A DNA stretch of 58,057 nucleotides from SIG440 sp045578305 (GTDB lineage: Bacteria; Bacillota; Clostridia; Monoglobales; Monoglobaceae): NCBI GenBank assembly GCA_045578305.1, contig JAZNKA010000037.1, positions 1 through 58,057 of the forward strand. The letters run 5' to 3'. Numbering within the stretch: position 1 is the stretch's first letter; every line of letters starts with the position of its first letter. The position numbers were made by a program, and so were the translations under genes. This document shows, piece by piece, positions 51,475 to 58,057 of this stretch. The notes below the pieces were generated by a model. It searched no databases. It was not told the origin of the DNA and saw only the letters and a program-made list of their open reading frames with translations.

Positions 51475-52099
51475 GAAGACTGTAAAAATTTTCTGCTATT
51501 TTTTCTGCGAGGTCATATTTTTTCAAAAGTTCCTCATCATTTTCTTTTCCTTCATATTCAGGCAATACCGCAAAGTACAGTTTTTCGTCATCACCAATCT
51601 TCAATTCGTCCTTTATTTCAGGAATTTGGCTTATGTCAATCAACACTTTGACGCCGTCAGGAAATCCCTTTAAAAGCATCTCTTTGTAATCTTCGTCCAA
51701 AATATATACCGGGCTGCTGTTTGCCGAAAGTTCTGCCTGAAATTTTGACAAAACAGCTTCTACCTTTTCGTCATACACATCGGGGTTTGATATATCAGCA
51801 AAGTTCTGGAACACACCAATATCCACAATGCCGTTGTCGTTGATGTCATAGCTTTGCTCCTTTATTGTCTGTTCAAGAAAATCAACCTTTTCCTGCAAAA
51901 GGCCCTTGCTTGTGTAAAGCGAAATTTCAAGGTCATAATCAATCTGCCGAGCGCACTGCACAGCGGTTATTATCAACATAACAGCCAAAAAAAGCGCCAG
52001 CAATGTATGATTTTTGTAATATTCCCAAAAATGCTTTACTTTTTCTTTAAAAGGCAATTCCTTTGCCATTTTTTTTGCTTCTGCTCTTTGTTTATCCAA
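51464..52099 (-). CDS. Hypothetical single-pass membrane protein
   Basis: No family recognised. The 211-residue protein has a basic cytoplasmic N terminus (1-28), one membrane segment (about 33-51, LLALFLAVMLIITAVQC) and an acidic extracellular domain rich in Asp and Glu. The best start is TTG 52099, 8 nt after AGGGGCG; an ATG at 52069 is possible but has a poorer site. The terminator stem overlaps its last codons. It follows the DAHP synthase gene on the same strand. Confidence 0.7.
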   Translation of the reverse strand: MDKQRAEAKKMAKELPFKEKVKHFWEYYKNHTLLALFLAVMLIITAVQCARQIDYDLEISLYTSKGLLQEKVDFLEQTIKEQSYDINDNGIVDIGVFQNFADISNPDVYDEKVEAVLSKFQAELSANSSPVYILDEDYKEMLLKGFPDGVKVLIDISQIPEIKDELKIGDDEKLYFAVLPEYEGKENDEELLKKYDLAEKIAENFYSLLKK

Positions 52100-52193
52100 G
52101 TTAGTCGCCCCTTTTTCAATCTTTTAGAAATTCTATCACTAAATCAAAAATTTTTCAACGATTTTGCCCCAGTATTAAAAATTTATTAACATT

Positions 52194-53222
52194 TTACCAG
52201 ACTTCTGCAATTTCCTTAATAAGCTTTTCGGTCTTTTCCCATCCAAGACATGGGTCTGTGATGGACTTTCCGTAAATACATTCACCAATTTTTTGTGCAC
52301 CGTCTTCGATATAGCTTTCTATCATAAATCCCTTAAGCAATTTTTTGATTTTTGCATCGTGTCTGGCACTGTGAAGCACTTCCTTTGCAATCCTTGTTTG
52401 TTCAAGATAATTCTTGCCCGAATTCGCGTGATTTGTGTCAATAATTACTCCCGGGTTTTGGAGTCCGCTTGTTTCATACACCTCGCAAAGATGAAGCAAA
52501 TCTTCATAATGGTAGTTGGGTATGGACTGACCGTGCTTGTTTACATAACCGCGCAAAATCGCGTGTGCAAGAGGATTGCCCTCGGAATGTACTTCCCAAC
52601 CTCTGTATATAAAGGTATGCTTGTGCTGGGCAGCAGTAATTGAATTCATCATAACCGAAATGTCGCCACTTGTAGGATTTTTCATACCCACCGGCAAATC
52701 AAGTCCGCTTGCAGTAAGGCGGTGTTGCTGATTTTCTACTGACCTTGCACCAATCGCAACGTATGCCAGAATATCACTCAGGTATCTGTGATTTTCGGGA
52801 TACAGCATCTCGTCAGCACACGAAAATCCGGTTTCTGAAAGTGCGCGCATATGAAGCTGACGTATGGCAACAATGCCCTTGTACATATCAGGTTTTTCGG
52901 TCGGGTTTGGCTGATGAAGCATACCCTTGTATCCATCACCTGTTGTGCGAGGCTTGTTGGTGTAAATCCGCGGGATTATAAGAATTTTTTCTTCAACTTC
53001 TTCCTGCACTTTTCGAAGACGCGAGATATAATCTATTACACTATCCTCGTTGTCTGCCGAACATGGTCCGATTATAAGTGCAAGCTTTTCGGATTTTCCC
53101 GAAAAAATATCGCTTATTTCGTTTGCCCGCTTTTGCACGACCTTTGCAAACTCGTCCGAAAGAGGATATTGCTCCTTTACCTCTTTGGGTATTGGTAATT
53201 TCTTTTCAAAAATCATATTCAT
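52194..53222 (-). CDS. 3-deoxy-7-phosphoheptulonate synthase (class I)
   Basis: DAHP synthase condenses phosphoenolpyruvate and erythrose 4-phosphate, the first step of aromatic amino acid synthesis. The 342-residue protein is of the E. coli AroF/G/H type: IIGPCSADNEDSV, PRIYTNKPRTTGDGYKG, GARSVENQQHR, KNPTSGD and IDTNHANSGK. The GDGYKG variant replaces the usual VGWKG. The ATG at 53222 follows AAGAGG. With trpB it is the only aromatic-pathway gene in the window, and the two are far apart. Confidence 0.92.
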   Translation of the reverse strand: MNMIFEKKLPIPKEVKEQYPLSDEFAKVVQKRANEISDIFSGKSEKLALIIGPCSADNEDSVIDYISRLRKVQEEVEEKILIIPRIYTNKPRTTGDGYKGMLHQPNPTEKPDMYKGIVAIRQLHMRALSETGFSCADEMLYPENHRYLSDILAYVAIGARSVENQQHRLTASGLDLPVGMKNPTSGDISVMMNSITAAQHKHTFIYRGWEVHSEGNPLAHAILRGYVNKHGQSIPNYHYEDLLHLCEVYETSGLQNPGVIIDTNHANSGKNYLEQTRIAKEVLHSARHDAKIKKLLKGFMIESYIEDGAQKIGECIYGKSITDPCLGWEKTEKLIKEIAEVW

Positions 53223-53260
53223 AATATTATGCCTCTTTTCTGTAATGTTAAATTTGATTT

Positions 53261-53503
53261 TTATACTTTTCGCCTCTTTTGCTTGATTTTGGACTTTTGT
53301 TCTCCGCAAAATCTGCATTTGTATATAATCTCATATATTTTAATTTCGGCCGGAACAAACCTTTCTGATTTTATCTGCATCTCACCTTTTAAATTCGGCT
53401 CAGTAAGCGTTTCCAGAATCTGTGTTTTCTCTTGTTTAACAAGATTTTTTTCAACTTTTTTCATTGCAAACAATCTTCCACATTCTAAGCATTTCCCAAA
53501 CAT
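53261..53503 (-). CDS. Small zinc-ribbon protein
   Basis: No named family. The 80-residue protein has CLEC (residues 5-8) and CRFC (about 63-66), enough for one four-cysteine zinc site that joins its two ends, with a basic tail. A strong AGGAGG precedes the ATG at 53503, the main reason to call it a real gene. It lies between the DUF2500 and DAHP synthase genes on the same strand. Confidence 0.6.
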   Translation of the reverse strand: MFGKCLECGRLFAMKKVEKNLVKQEKTQILETLTEPNLKGEMQIKSERFVPAEIKIYEIIYKCRFCGEQKSKIKQKRRKV

Positions 53504-53525
53504 TTTACAACCTCCTCAGCAAAAA

Positions 53526-53834
53526 TTATTCAAAACTTATTATTTTGTTTCCCTTGTATTTCAGGGTGCCTTTTTCCTTAGTTCTGTAGTTTTCATACGA
53601 AAACTCCGAGACAGCAAATGAAAGCTTTTTGTCCTTTGTTTTAAATACCACTATGTAATGCTGTCTTTTGAATGTCCCCTGAATTTTGGAAACCATATCC
53701 GTCTTATATTTGTCAAAGACTTCTGCTTTGACAGTTTTTACAGGTGAAAATTTTCCGGCAATGATTTTTTTGATAATCAAAAACCAACACAACAAAAATA
53801 AACCTGCAAAAATTATATTAACAGCATTGGACAT
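53526..53834 (-). CDS. DUF2500 family membrane protein
   Basis: The 102-residue protein has one N-terminal membrane segment (about 6-24) and a small beta domain ending GTLKYKGNKIISFE, the pattern of DUF2500 proteins, whose function is unknown. Two ATG codons are adjacent (53837, 53834); the second is 7 nt from GAGG within GAGGTGAT and is preferred. The frame extends to 53918 through a hairpin array, which is leader rather than coding. Confidence 0.7.
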   Translation of the reverse strand: MSNAVNIIFAGLFLLCWFLIIKKIIAGKFSPVKTVKAEVFDKYKTDMVSKIQGTFKRQHYIVVFKTKDKKLSFAVSEFSYENYRTKEKGTLKYKGNKIISFE

Positions 53835-53874
53835 CATATCACCTCTTTGTAGTCTCGCATCAAACGCTGTTTGC

Positions 53875-53940
53875 CACTTCGCCGCAAGGCAAAGTTTCAC
53901 TTGCGAAGTAAACTTCACTTGCCCGTTAGGGCAAACCTAA
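53875..53940. repeat. Hairpin-array repeat 3, upstream of the DUF2500 gene
   Basis: Mini-hairpins GCC-gcaa-GGC (53881), CTT-gcg-AAG (53900) and TTGCCC-gtta-GGGCAA (53919) alternate with the core TTCACTT/CCACTTC. The design is that of the arrays after the tRNA genes, with a third core sequence. Confidence 0.7.
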
Positions 53941-54002
53941 TTGATTTCATCTTCAATTAAATCATTCTATCACAAATTTTCATTCATTTCAATATTTAAA
54001 TC

Positions 54003-54038
54003 ACAAGCACTGCCTGAAGTTGACGGTGCTTTTTTATT
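54003..54038 (+). terminator. Plus-strand terminator without an upstream gene
   Basis: AAGCAC and GTGCTT close an interrupted stem followed by TTTTTTATT. It reads in the plus direction, yet neighbouring genes are on the minus strand. It could end a small RNA from the array region or block read-through. Confidence 0.6.
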
Positions 54039-54043
54039 CTTGA

Positions 54044-54235
54044 TTATTTAATTTTCGGCAGGCTTGCAGCAGCGACAGACTGACCAACTCTTCTTGCCTT
54101 TTCATCAGCGACAAGTCCGCCATTTCTTTCTACCGCAATATAAAGCTCTGTACTTTCAGCCTTTGCAACAGATGCCTTAAAATCATCAATTGCCTTTACC
54201 GCAGGCATAAATTCGGGTTCAAGTTTTGCAATCAT
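54044..54235 (-). CDS. Small protein after nagA, possibly a remnant of a ROK-family gene
   Basis: The 63-residue product (MIAKLEPEFMPAV..., ending SLPKIK) resembles the first 45 residues of some long ROK-type sugar-kinase-like proteins and then stops, so it may be an internally deleted remnant. The ATG at 54235 is 6 nt from GGAG; an ATG at 54241 overlaps the nagA stop codon but is too close to the ribosome binding site. Downstream partner of nagA. The remnant interpretation is a weak inference; a genuine small protein is possible. Confidence 0.45.
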   Translation of the reverse strand: MIAKLEPEFMPAVKAIDDFKASVAKAESTELYIAVERNGGLVADEKARRVGQSVAAASLPKIK

Positions 54236-54237
54236 TT

Positions 54238-55383
54238 TCATTCTCCTTTATATCTTATTTCTCCGCCGAGTATCGTGGTCAGTATATTGAACTTTTCGTC
54301 AGCAATTATAATATCTGCACGCTTTCCCTCTTTGATTGAGCCAATTTCACCATCTTCGCCCAATGCTTTGGCAGGGTTCAGCGATGCACACTTAACCGCT
54401 TCATAAAGTTCAAGGTCAGAATTTTTCCAAAGGTTATATACAGCCTCATTAAGTTTAAGCACACTCCCTGCAATCGTGCCGTCGGGCATAAGACACTTTA
54501 TTCCCTCTTTTTTAAGTGGTTGTCCGCCCAAAGTATAGTCTCCGTCCGGCATTCCTCCGGCTCTTACGCAATCGGTTATAAGACAAAGTTTATCGCCTTT
54601 CAGCTTTGCAACCATACCAAAAAGTCCCTTGTCTACATGAAAAGTATCTGCTATAAGCTCGCAACTTACACCCGGATACGAAAGCGCCGCTCCGACAACC
54701 CCGGGACTTCTGTGTGAAAGAGTCGTCATAGCATTGAAAAGATGAGTGGCATGTCTTATGCCCATTTCAATTCCTTCAATTGCCTCCTCGTATGTTGCAT
54801 TGGTATGACCCATGGATATCAAAACCTCAGTATCTTTGCATACATTCTCAATACACTCCTTTGCCCCGTCAACCTCGGGGGCAATAGTAAAGAGCTTTAC
54901 GATATCCTTATGTTTTTTAATAAAATCGGCATCCGGCTTTAATATGTGCTCCTCTGCCTGTGCACCTTTTTTTGCCGCATTTATAAATGGACCCTCACTG
55001 TTTACACCAAGAATTCTTGCTCCGTAATATTCTTGCAAATTTTTAAGGCTTCTTACTGCATCAAAAGCCTTTTCGATTTCGGCTTTTGAAACAGTCATTG
55101 TTGTAGGACACCACGCGGTTACACCATTTTTGATAATACCCTCTGCCATTTTTCTGATGTCCTCTTTATCTCCATCCGACACATCAAATCCAAGATATCC
55201 ATGTATGTGCATATCCAAAAGACCGGGGGATACATATTTCCCGCTTGCATCAATCACTTCATATCCCAACAAATCCAAGCTTTTGGCATCGCATATTTTT
55301 TCGATTTTTTCGTCAAATACTACCGCAAGATTGTCAAATGCTCCATTTTCCAAAAGGACTGTGCCATTTACAATGCATTTCAT
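54238..55383 (-). CDS. nagA: N-acetylglucosamine-6-phosphate deacetylase
   Basis: NagA deacetylates GlcNAc-6-phosphate for amino-sugar use and cell-wall recycling. The 381-residue protein has the metal-site opening SPGLLDMHIHGYLGFD, NSEGPFIN, MGHTNATYEEA, HATHLFNAM and the catalytic-Asp motif LITDCVRAGGMPDG. AAGGGG precedes the ATG at 55383. No nagB is in the window. Confidence 0.95.
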   Translation of the reverse strand: MKCIVNGTVLLENGAFDNLAVVFDEKIEKICDAKSLDLLGYEVIDASGKYVSPGLLDMHIHGYLGFDVSDGDKEDIRKMAEGIIKNGVTAWCPTTMTVSKAEIEKAFDAVRSLKNLQEYYGARILGVNSEGPFINAAKKGAQAEEHILKPDADFIKKHKDIVKLFTIAPEVDGAKECIENVCKDTEVLISMGHTNATYEEAIEGIEMGIRHATHLFNAMTTLSHRSPGVVGAALSYPGVSCELIADTFHVDKGLFGMVAKLKGDKLCLITDCVRAGGMPDGDYTLGGQPLKKEGIKCLMPDGTIAGSVLKLNEAVYNLWKNSDLELYEAVKCASLNPAKALGEDGEIGSIKEGKRADIIIADEKFNILTTILGGEIRYKGE

Positions 55384-55591
55384 AGTTTAAGCCCCTTTCC
55401 ACCTTATTTTCGTACATTATATCATATTTTTTCTTCGAGCGCAACTGTTTTTAACAAATCAATGTAAACTTTTGTTGCCAATTTCTATTGATTCCTCTGC
55501 ATCGCTCTTTGAACCCACTTGCTTTCAAGTCTTTTAATCTTGTATCAAAAGGAATTTGCATCCAAAAATATAATATATATACAGCATTTAA

Positions 55592-55620
55592 TTGACAAGA
55601 TTAGCAAATTATTATATAAT
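55592..55620 (+). promoter_or_regulatory. Promoter of the creatininase-family gene
   Basis: TTGACA (55592-55597), 17-nt spacer, TATAAT (55615-55620): perfect consensus, 60 nt before the ATG. Confidence 0.85.
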
Positions 55621-55680
55621 AATTAAAACTATGTTGCTTTTTAATCTAAACTATCATTAAATTTCCAAGGGGGCTATGTT

Positions 55681-56418
55681 ATGCAACTAATTAATATGTT
55701 TCACGACCAAATTGAAGATGCTGTAAAAAGAAAGGTACCATTTATCATCCCTATAGGTACTATTGAATACCATGCACATCACGCATCTTGCGGAACAGAT
55801 ACCATGGTAGTAAACGGATGTCTTCGCGAGCTTGAGAAAGAAAAAGAAGTAGTGATTTGTCCACCCATCTGGTATGGTGTTGCTTCTTATGCCGTATGCG
55901 CTCCAAAACCTGATCACATACATGTTGACGAAGATACATATGCACAATATTTGTATTGCGTTCTTAAATCAATGATTGCCGGTGGTATAAAAAACATCTA
56001 TCTCGTTCCCCATCATCAAACAGAAGGTGCAGGCCTTATGCCTATGACTATCGCGTGCCACAAGGCAGCAAAAAAAGTTACAATGGAACATATGGAAGAA
56101 ACTCTCGGTCAAGGTTGGTGGGGCAGCGATTCTTATGCTGATTATTATGAAAACCTTGGCGGCGGAGAAGACCCTTTCTCATATATCAAGGTTATTCCTC
56201 TTATCGGTGCTGACGCACAGATAAAATGTGGTGGTTTCGACCATGCCGGCAAATGGGAAACCAGCTTAATGATGGGCACTTACCCCGAAAATGTTGATTT
56301 AAGCCGTTGTACTCAAAATACCGAATGGTTTGCAGAAAGCGCAAAAGAAGCATCCGAACAAACTGGAAAACATATGGTTGAATGTACTCTTGAATGGCTT
56401 CGCGAAGCAATAAAATAA
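55681..56418 (+). CDS. Creatininase family protein
   Basis: The 245-residue protein has the metal-site motifs of the creatininase/MftE family of amidohydrolases: IIPIGTIEYHAHHASCGTDT (about 22-41) and GFDHAGKWETSLMMG (about 189-203). Family members open lactams or cleave amides; the substrate is not evident. GGGGGC precedes the ATG at 55681. It is convergent to a sensory-rhodopsin-transducer-like gene and a creatinase-like M24 gene, suggesting a small catabolic group for a creatinine-like or other N-compound. Confidence 0.88.
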   Translation: MQLINMFHDQIEDAVKRKVPFIIPIGTIEYHAHHASCGTDTMVVNGCLRELEKEKEVVICPPIWYGVASYAVCAPKPDHIHVDEDTYAQYLYCVLKSMIAGGIKNIYLVPHHQTEGAGLMPMTIACHKAAKKVTMEHMEETLGQGWWGSDSYADYYENLGGGEDPFSYIKVIPLIGADAQIKCGGFDHAGKWETSLMMGTYPENVDLSRCTQNTEWFAESAKEASEQTGKHMVECTLEWLREAIK

Positions 56419-56428
56419 TATAATAAGC

Positions 56429-56464
56429 CAAAACATCCACCTACTCATAGGTGGATGTTTTTTG
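56429..56464 (+). terminator. Terminator of the creatininase-family gene
   Basis: AAAACATCCACCT and AGGTGGATGTTTTTT with loop ACTCAT. Confidence 0.92.
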
Positions 56465-56469
56465 TTATA

Positions 56470-56500
56470 CAACAAGAGCCGAAGCTTAAACTTTCGGCTC
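56470..56500 (-). terminator. Terminator-like hairpin after the minus-strand pair
   Basis: AAGAGCCGAA and TTCGGCTCTT pair; the tail on the minus strand (GTTGTAT) is a weak T tract. Confidence 0.55.
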
Positions 56501-56527
56501 TTGTCTGCTTTTTAAATTTTTTCCTGA

Positions 56528-56893
56528 TTACTCAGAATATCCAAGTGTGGTGTAGAATGCAAGGTTTGCCTGAGTATTGTCAAGTCTTCCGTACTGCAAA
56601 ACAATAGGTGTGTTGCTTGAAACTTTCATAGCATACTGTGTCTCAAAAGGAACTTTATATCCGCACATATGCTCAATATTGTTCATCCTGAAGCACCTTA
56701 CTCTTTTTGCACCAACTTCCCACACAATACCTGTGTGTGGTTCTTTGTCGGTAAAATAGATACTTACATCAATTTTAGCATCTGCGTCTGAATCATTAAC
56801 AATAATAACAGATTCGTGACCTTTTGCAACGCCTTCGCCTTCCTGCGGAAGTTCACAGTCAGGAATTATCCATTCTTTTTTTCCTATAGCCAT
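56528..56893 (-). CDS. Sensory rhodopsin transducer-like protein (ASRT family)
   Basis: The 121-residue protein matches the family of the Anabaena sensory rhodopsin transducer, a beta-sandwich tetramer: KGHESVIIVNDSDADAKIDV, IYFTDKEP and TPIVLQYGRLDNTQANLAF. No rhodopsin gene is visible; in Firmicutes such proteins are found beside sugar or amide catabolic genes and probably bind a small ligand or DNA. GAAAGGAG precedes the ATG at 56893. Co-directed with the M24 gene 78 nt upstream. Confidence 0.85.
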   Translation of the reverse strand: MAIGKKEWIIPDCELPQEGEGVAKGHESVIIVNDSDADAKIDVSIYFTDKEPHTGIVWEVGAKRVRCFRMNNIEHMCGYKVPFETQYAMKVSSNTPIVLQYGRLDNTQANLAFYTTLGYSE

Positions 56894-56970
56894 TTTAAAT
56901 AACTCCTTTCAGAATATTCTTCAAAAATTGCAAACTAAGGCAGGTAGACCCTGCCTTAGTTATTTTTAAA

Positions 56971-58057
56971 TTAGAAACCTAATTCGATTATACCTTTCTT
57001 GAGGTAATCTGTCATCTTGTGGCAGCCGTCTTTAGTAATCGCAGCACCGATTTCCCATCTGCAACCAAATCCGTCACCCATGATGAATGTATCAACCTGG
57101 AATGTCATATTTTCTTCAAGTTTGTAAGTTGAGTCTGTTTCCATCCAGGGCGGCTCAACCTCGATCATACCGGTTCCGTGACATGGACCATATACATAGC
57201 TGTCTTTGAAGCCGTTGTCAACATACATTTTGTAGAAGTTCTGAGCAACTTCGTTTGCCATAACGCCTGCTTTGAGCTGGTCAATTGTCCAGTCATGAGC
57301 TTCTTTACAGAATTCAACAACTCTTCTTCTTTCGCCCTCAAGCTTACCCATAGCAATCGGAAGACCGATAGCAGGTGAATAACCATCGATTTTAGCCGAA
57401 AGATTAAGCTGAACGATATCATTCTTGCCGATTGTTCTGTAACCTGAACGGCTGATAGCGTGACTTGTTGATTTTTCGCTGAATACGTACATAGGAAGAC
57501 CTTCGTATTCTGCGCCTTCTTCATAGATGACCTTCTGAGCGATACCAACCATCTGGAGTTCGGTTACACCCGGCTTTAAGTTGCGGATAACTTCGTCTGT
57601 TGCGATATCAACAATTCTGAAGCCTTCCTGGATACAAGCAAGCTCGTTAGCTGACTTAATCTTTCTTAAGTTAACCATGATATCGTTGCACTTAACGATT
57701 TCTGCTTCAGGATAGCTGTTCTTAAGACCTTCGTAGATGGGGAGTGTGCACTCTACATAGCTTCCGAGACCGATTTTGATTTTGTCACCTGTAACGCCGA
57801 TAGCCTTGAATACATCATTAAATGTATTAGCTTTAAGTTCGGGGTAAGAGGGGTCTGCTGATTCTCTGAATTCTCTCAGGCAGAATACCTTGTCAATCTT
57901 ACCAACATCCTTAGCGAAGATGATACACTCAGGACCAACCATAAGTGCAGCCTCTCCTGTTGCAGAGATAGCAACGCCTGCACGTTCAAACAGGGGCCAG
58001 AAGCCGCTGAAATATCTTGCATTTGCGTAGTCTGACTCAGTTGAGCATACAACCATT
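56971..58057 (-). CDS. M24 family protein, creatinase/Xaa-Pro peptidase-like (5' end outside window)
   Basis: At least 361 residues are visible; the gene runs off the right edge, since the ATG at 58056 falls inside the expected N-terminal domain. The C-terminal pita-bread domain is recognisable (CIQEGFRIVDIATDEVI, HGTGMIEVEPP, MTFQVDTFIMGDGFG). Where metallopeptidases read VDIG...GYxxDxTR, this protein reads LNLS...GYSPAIG, so both metal-binding aspartates are lost. Creatinase, an M24-fold enzyme without metal, shows such loss. Together with the creatininase-family neighbour this suggests a creatine-like amidinohydrolase or another metal-free function. Confidence 0.8.
   Translation of the reverse strand, partial: MVVCSTESDYANARYFSGFWPLFERAGVAISATGEAALMVGPECIIFAKDVGKIDKVFCLREFRESADPSYPELKANTFNDVFKAIGVTGDKIKIGLGSYVECTLPIYEGLKNSYPEAEIVKCNDIMVNLRKIKSANELACIQEGFRIVDIATDEVIRNLKPGVTELQMVGIAQKVIYEEGAEYEGLPMYVFSEKSTSHAISRSGYRTIGKNDIVQLNLSAKIDGYSPAIGLPIAMGKLEGERRRVVEFCKEAHDWTIDQLKAGVMANEVAQNFYKMYVDNGFKDSYVYGPCHGTGMIEVEPPWMETDSTYKLEENMTFQVDTFIMGDGFGCRWEIGAAITKDGCHKMTDYLKKGIIELGF

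Overview
The window looks like one chromosomal contig from a spore-forming, Gram-positive member of the Clostridia, probably an uncultured gut-type lineage of moderate GC. The evidence is the nusA-infB operon order with rnpM/ylxQ inside it, hprK-murB-whiA, a perfect CIRCE site before groES-groEL, a CarD-ispD-ispF cluster, strong GGAGG ribosome binding sites, consensus sigma-A promoters (TTGACA-17-TATAAT) and pieces of two sporulation genes, cotJC and sigG. Function calls come from reading protein motifs by eye; no database search was possible.

Layout. 1-752: the last codons of a probable serine recombinase, its terminator, and a 5'-truncated cotJC. 875-9057 (+): nrdR, then rimP-nusA-rnpM-ylxQ-infB-rbfA-nrnA-truB-ribF (translation, RNA modification, flavin synthesis). 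9098-11897 (-): stand-alone trpB behind an attenuator-like leader, and a ceramidase-family protein. 12170-16450 (+): trkA-trkH potassium uptake, an EamA exporter, and the 3' half of sigG. 16562-16955: tRNA-Lys followed by a hairpin-rich repeat. 16956-20057 (-): aldose-epimerase family protein, YgjV family protein, UPF0210 and its ACT partner. 20232-26033 (+): ygiQ-folD-radA-carD-ispD-ispF. 26113-28217: CIRCE-controlled groES-groEL. 28557-30859: polar amino acid ABC transporter. 30975-33121: coaX, an ECF S component and tcdA. 33146-35976 (-): nifS-thiI-pncC, a sulfur relay for tRNA thiolation.

36138-38171: DivIVA-like protein, a small membrane-anchored glycosyltransferase-like protein, and a self-cleaving XRE/S24 repressor divergent from a 42-codon membrane peptide. 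38213-46411 (-): hpf, a CDF transporter, dnaE, whiA, murB, hprK. 46583-46960: tRNA-Asp, tRNA-Thr and a second hairpin array. 47042-55383: a zinc-ribbon protein with guaB, a CapA lipoprotein, an SLC13 permease, a DAHP synthase, small proteins and nagA. 55681-58057: a creatininase-family protein, a sensory-rhodopsin-transducer-like protein and a creatinase/M24-like protein.

Most noteworthy: (1) cotJC appears interrupted by a serine-recombinase element, the architecture of developmentally excised elements such as skin in sigK; (2) sigG is present only as an intact-frame 3' fragment; (3) the trpB leader carries pentanucleotide-spaced (G/U)AG triplets before a terminator, like a TRAP attenuator; (4) an S24 repressor locus with CGAAAC/GTTTCG sites controls an unannotated small membrane peptide; (5) structurally similar, sequence-divergent hairpin arrays follow tRNA genes and occupy other intergenic spaces; (6) a metal-ligand-deficient M24 protein sits with a creatininase-family enzyme.
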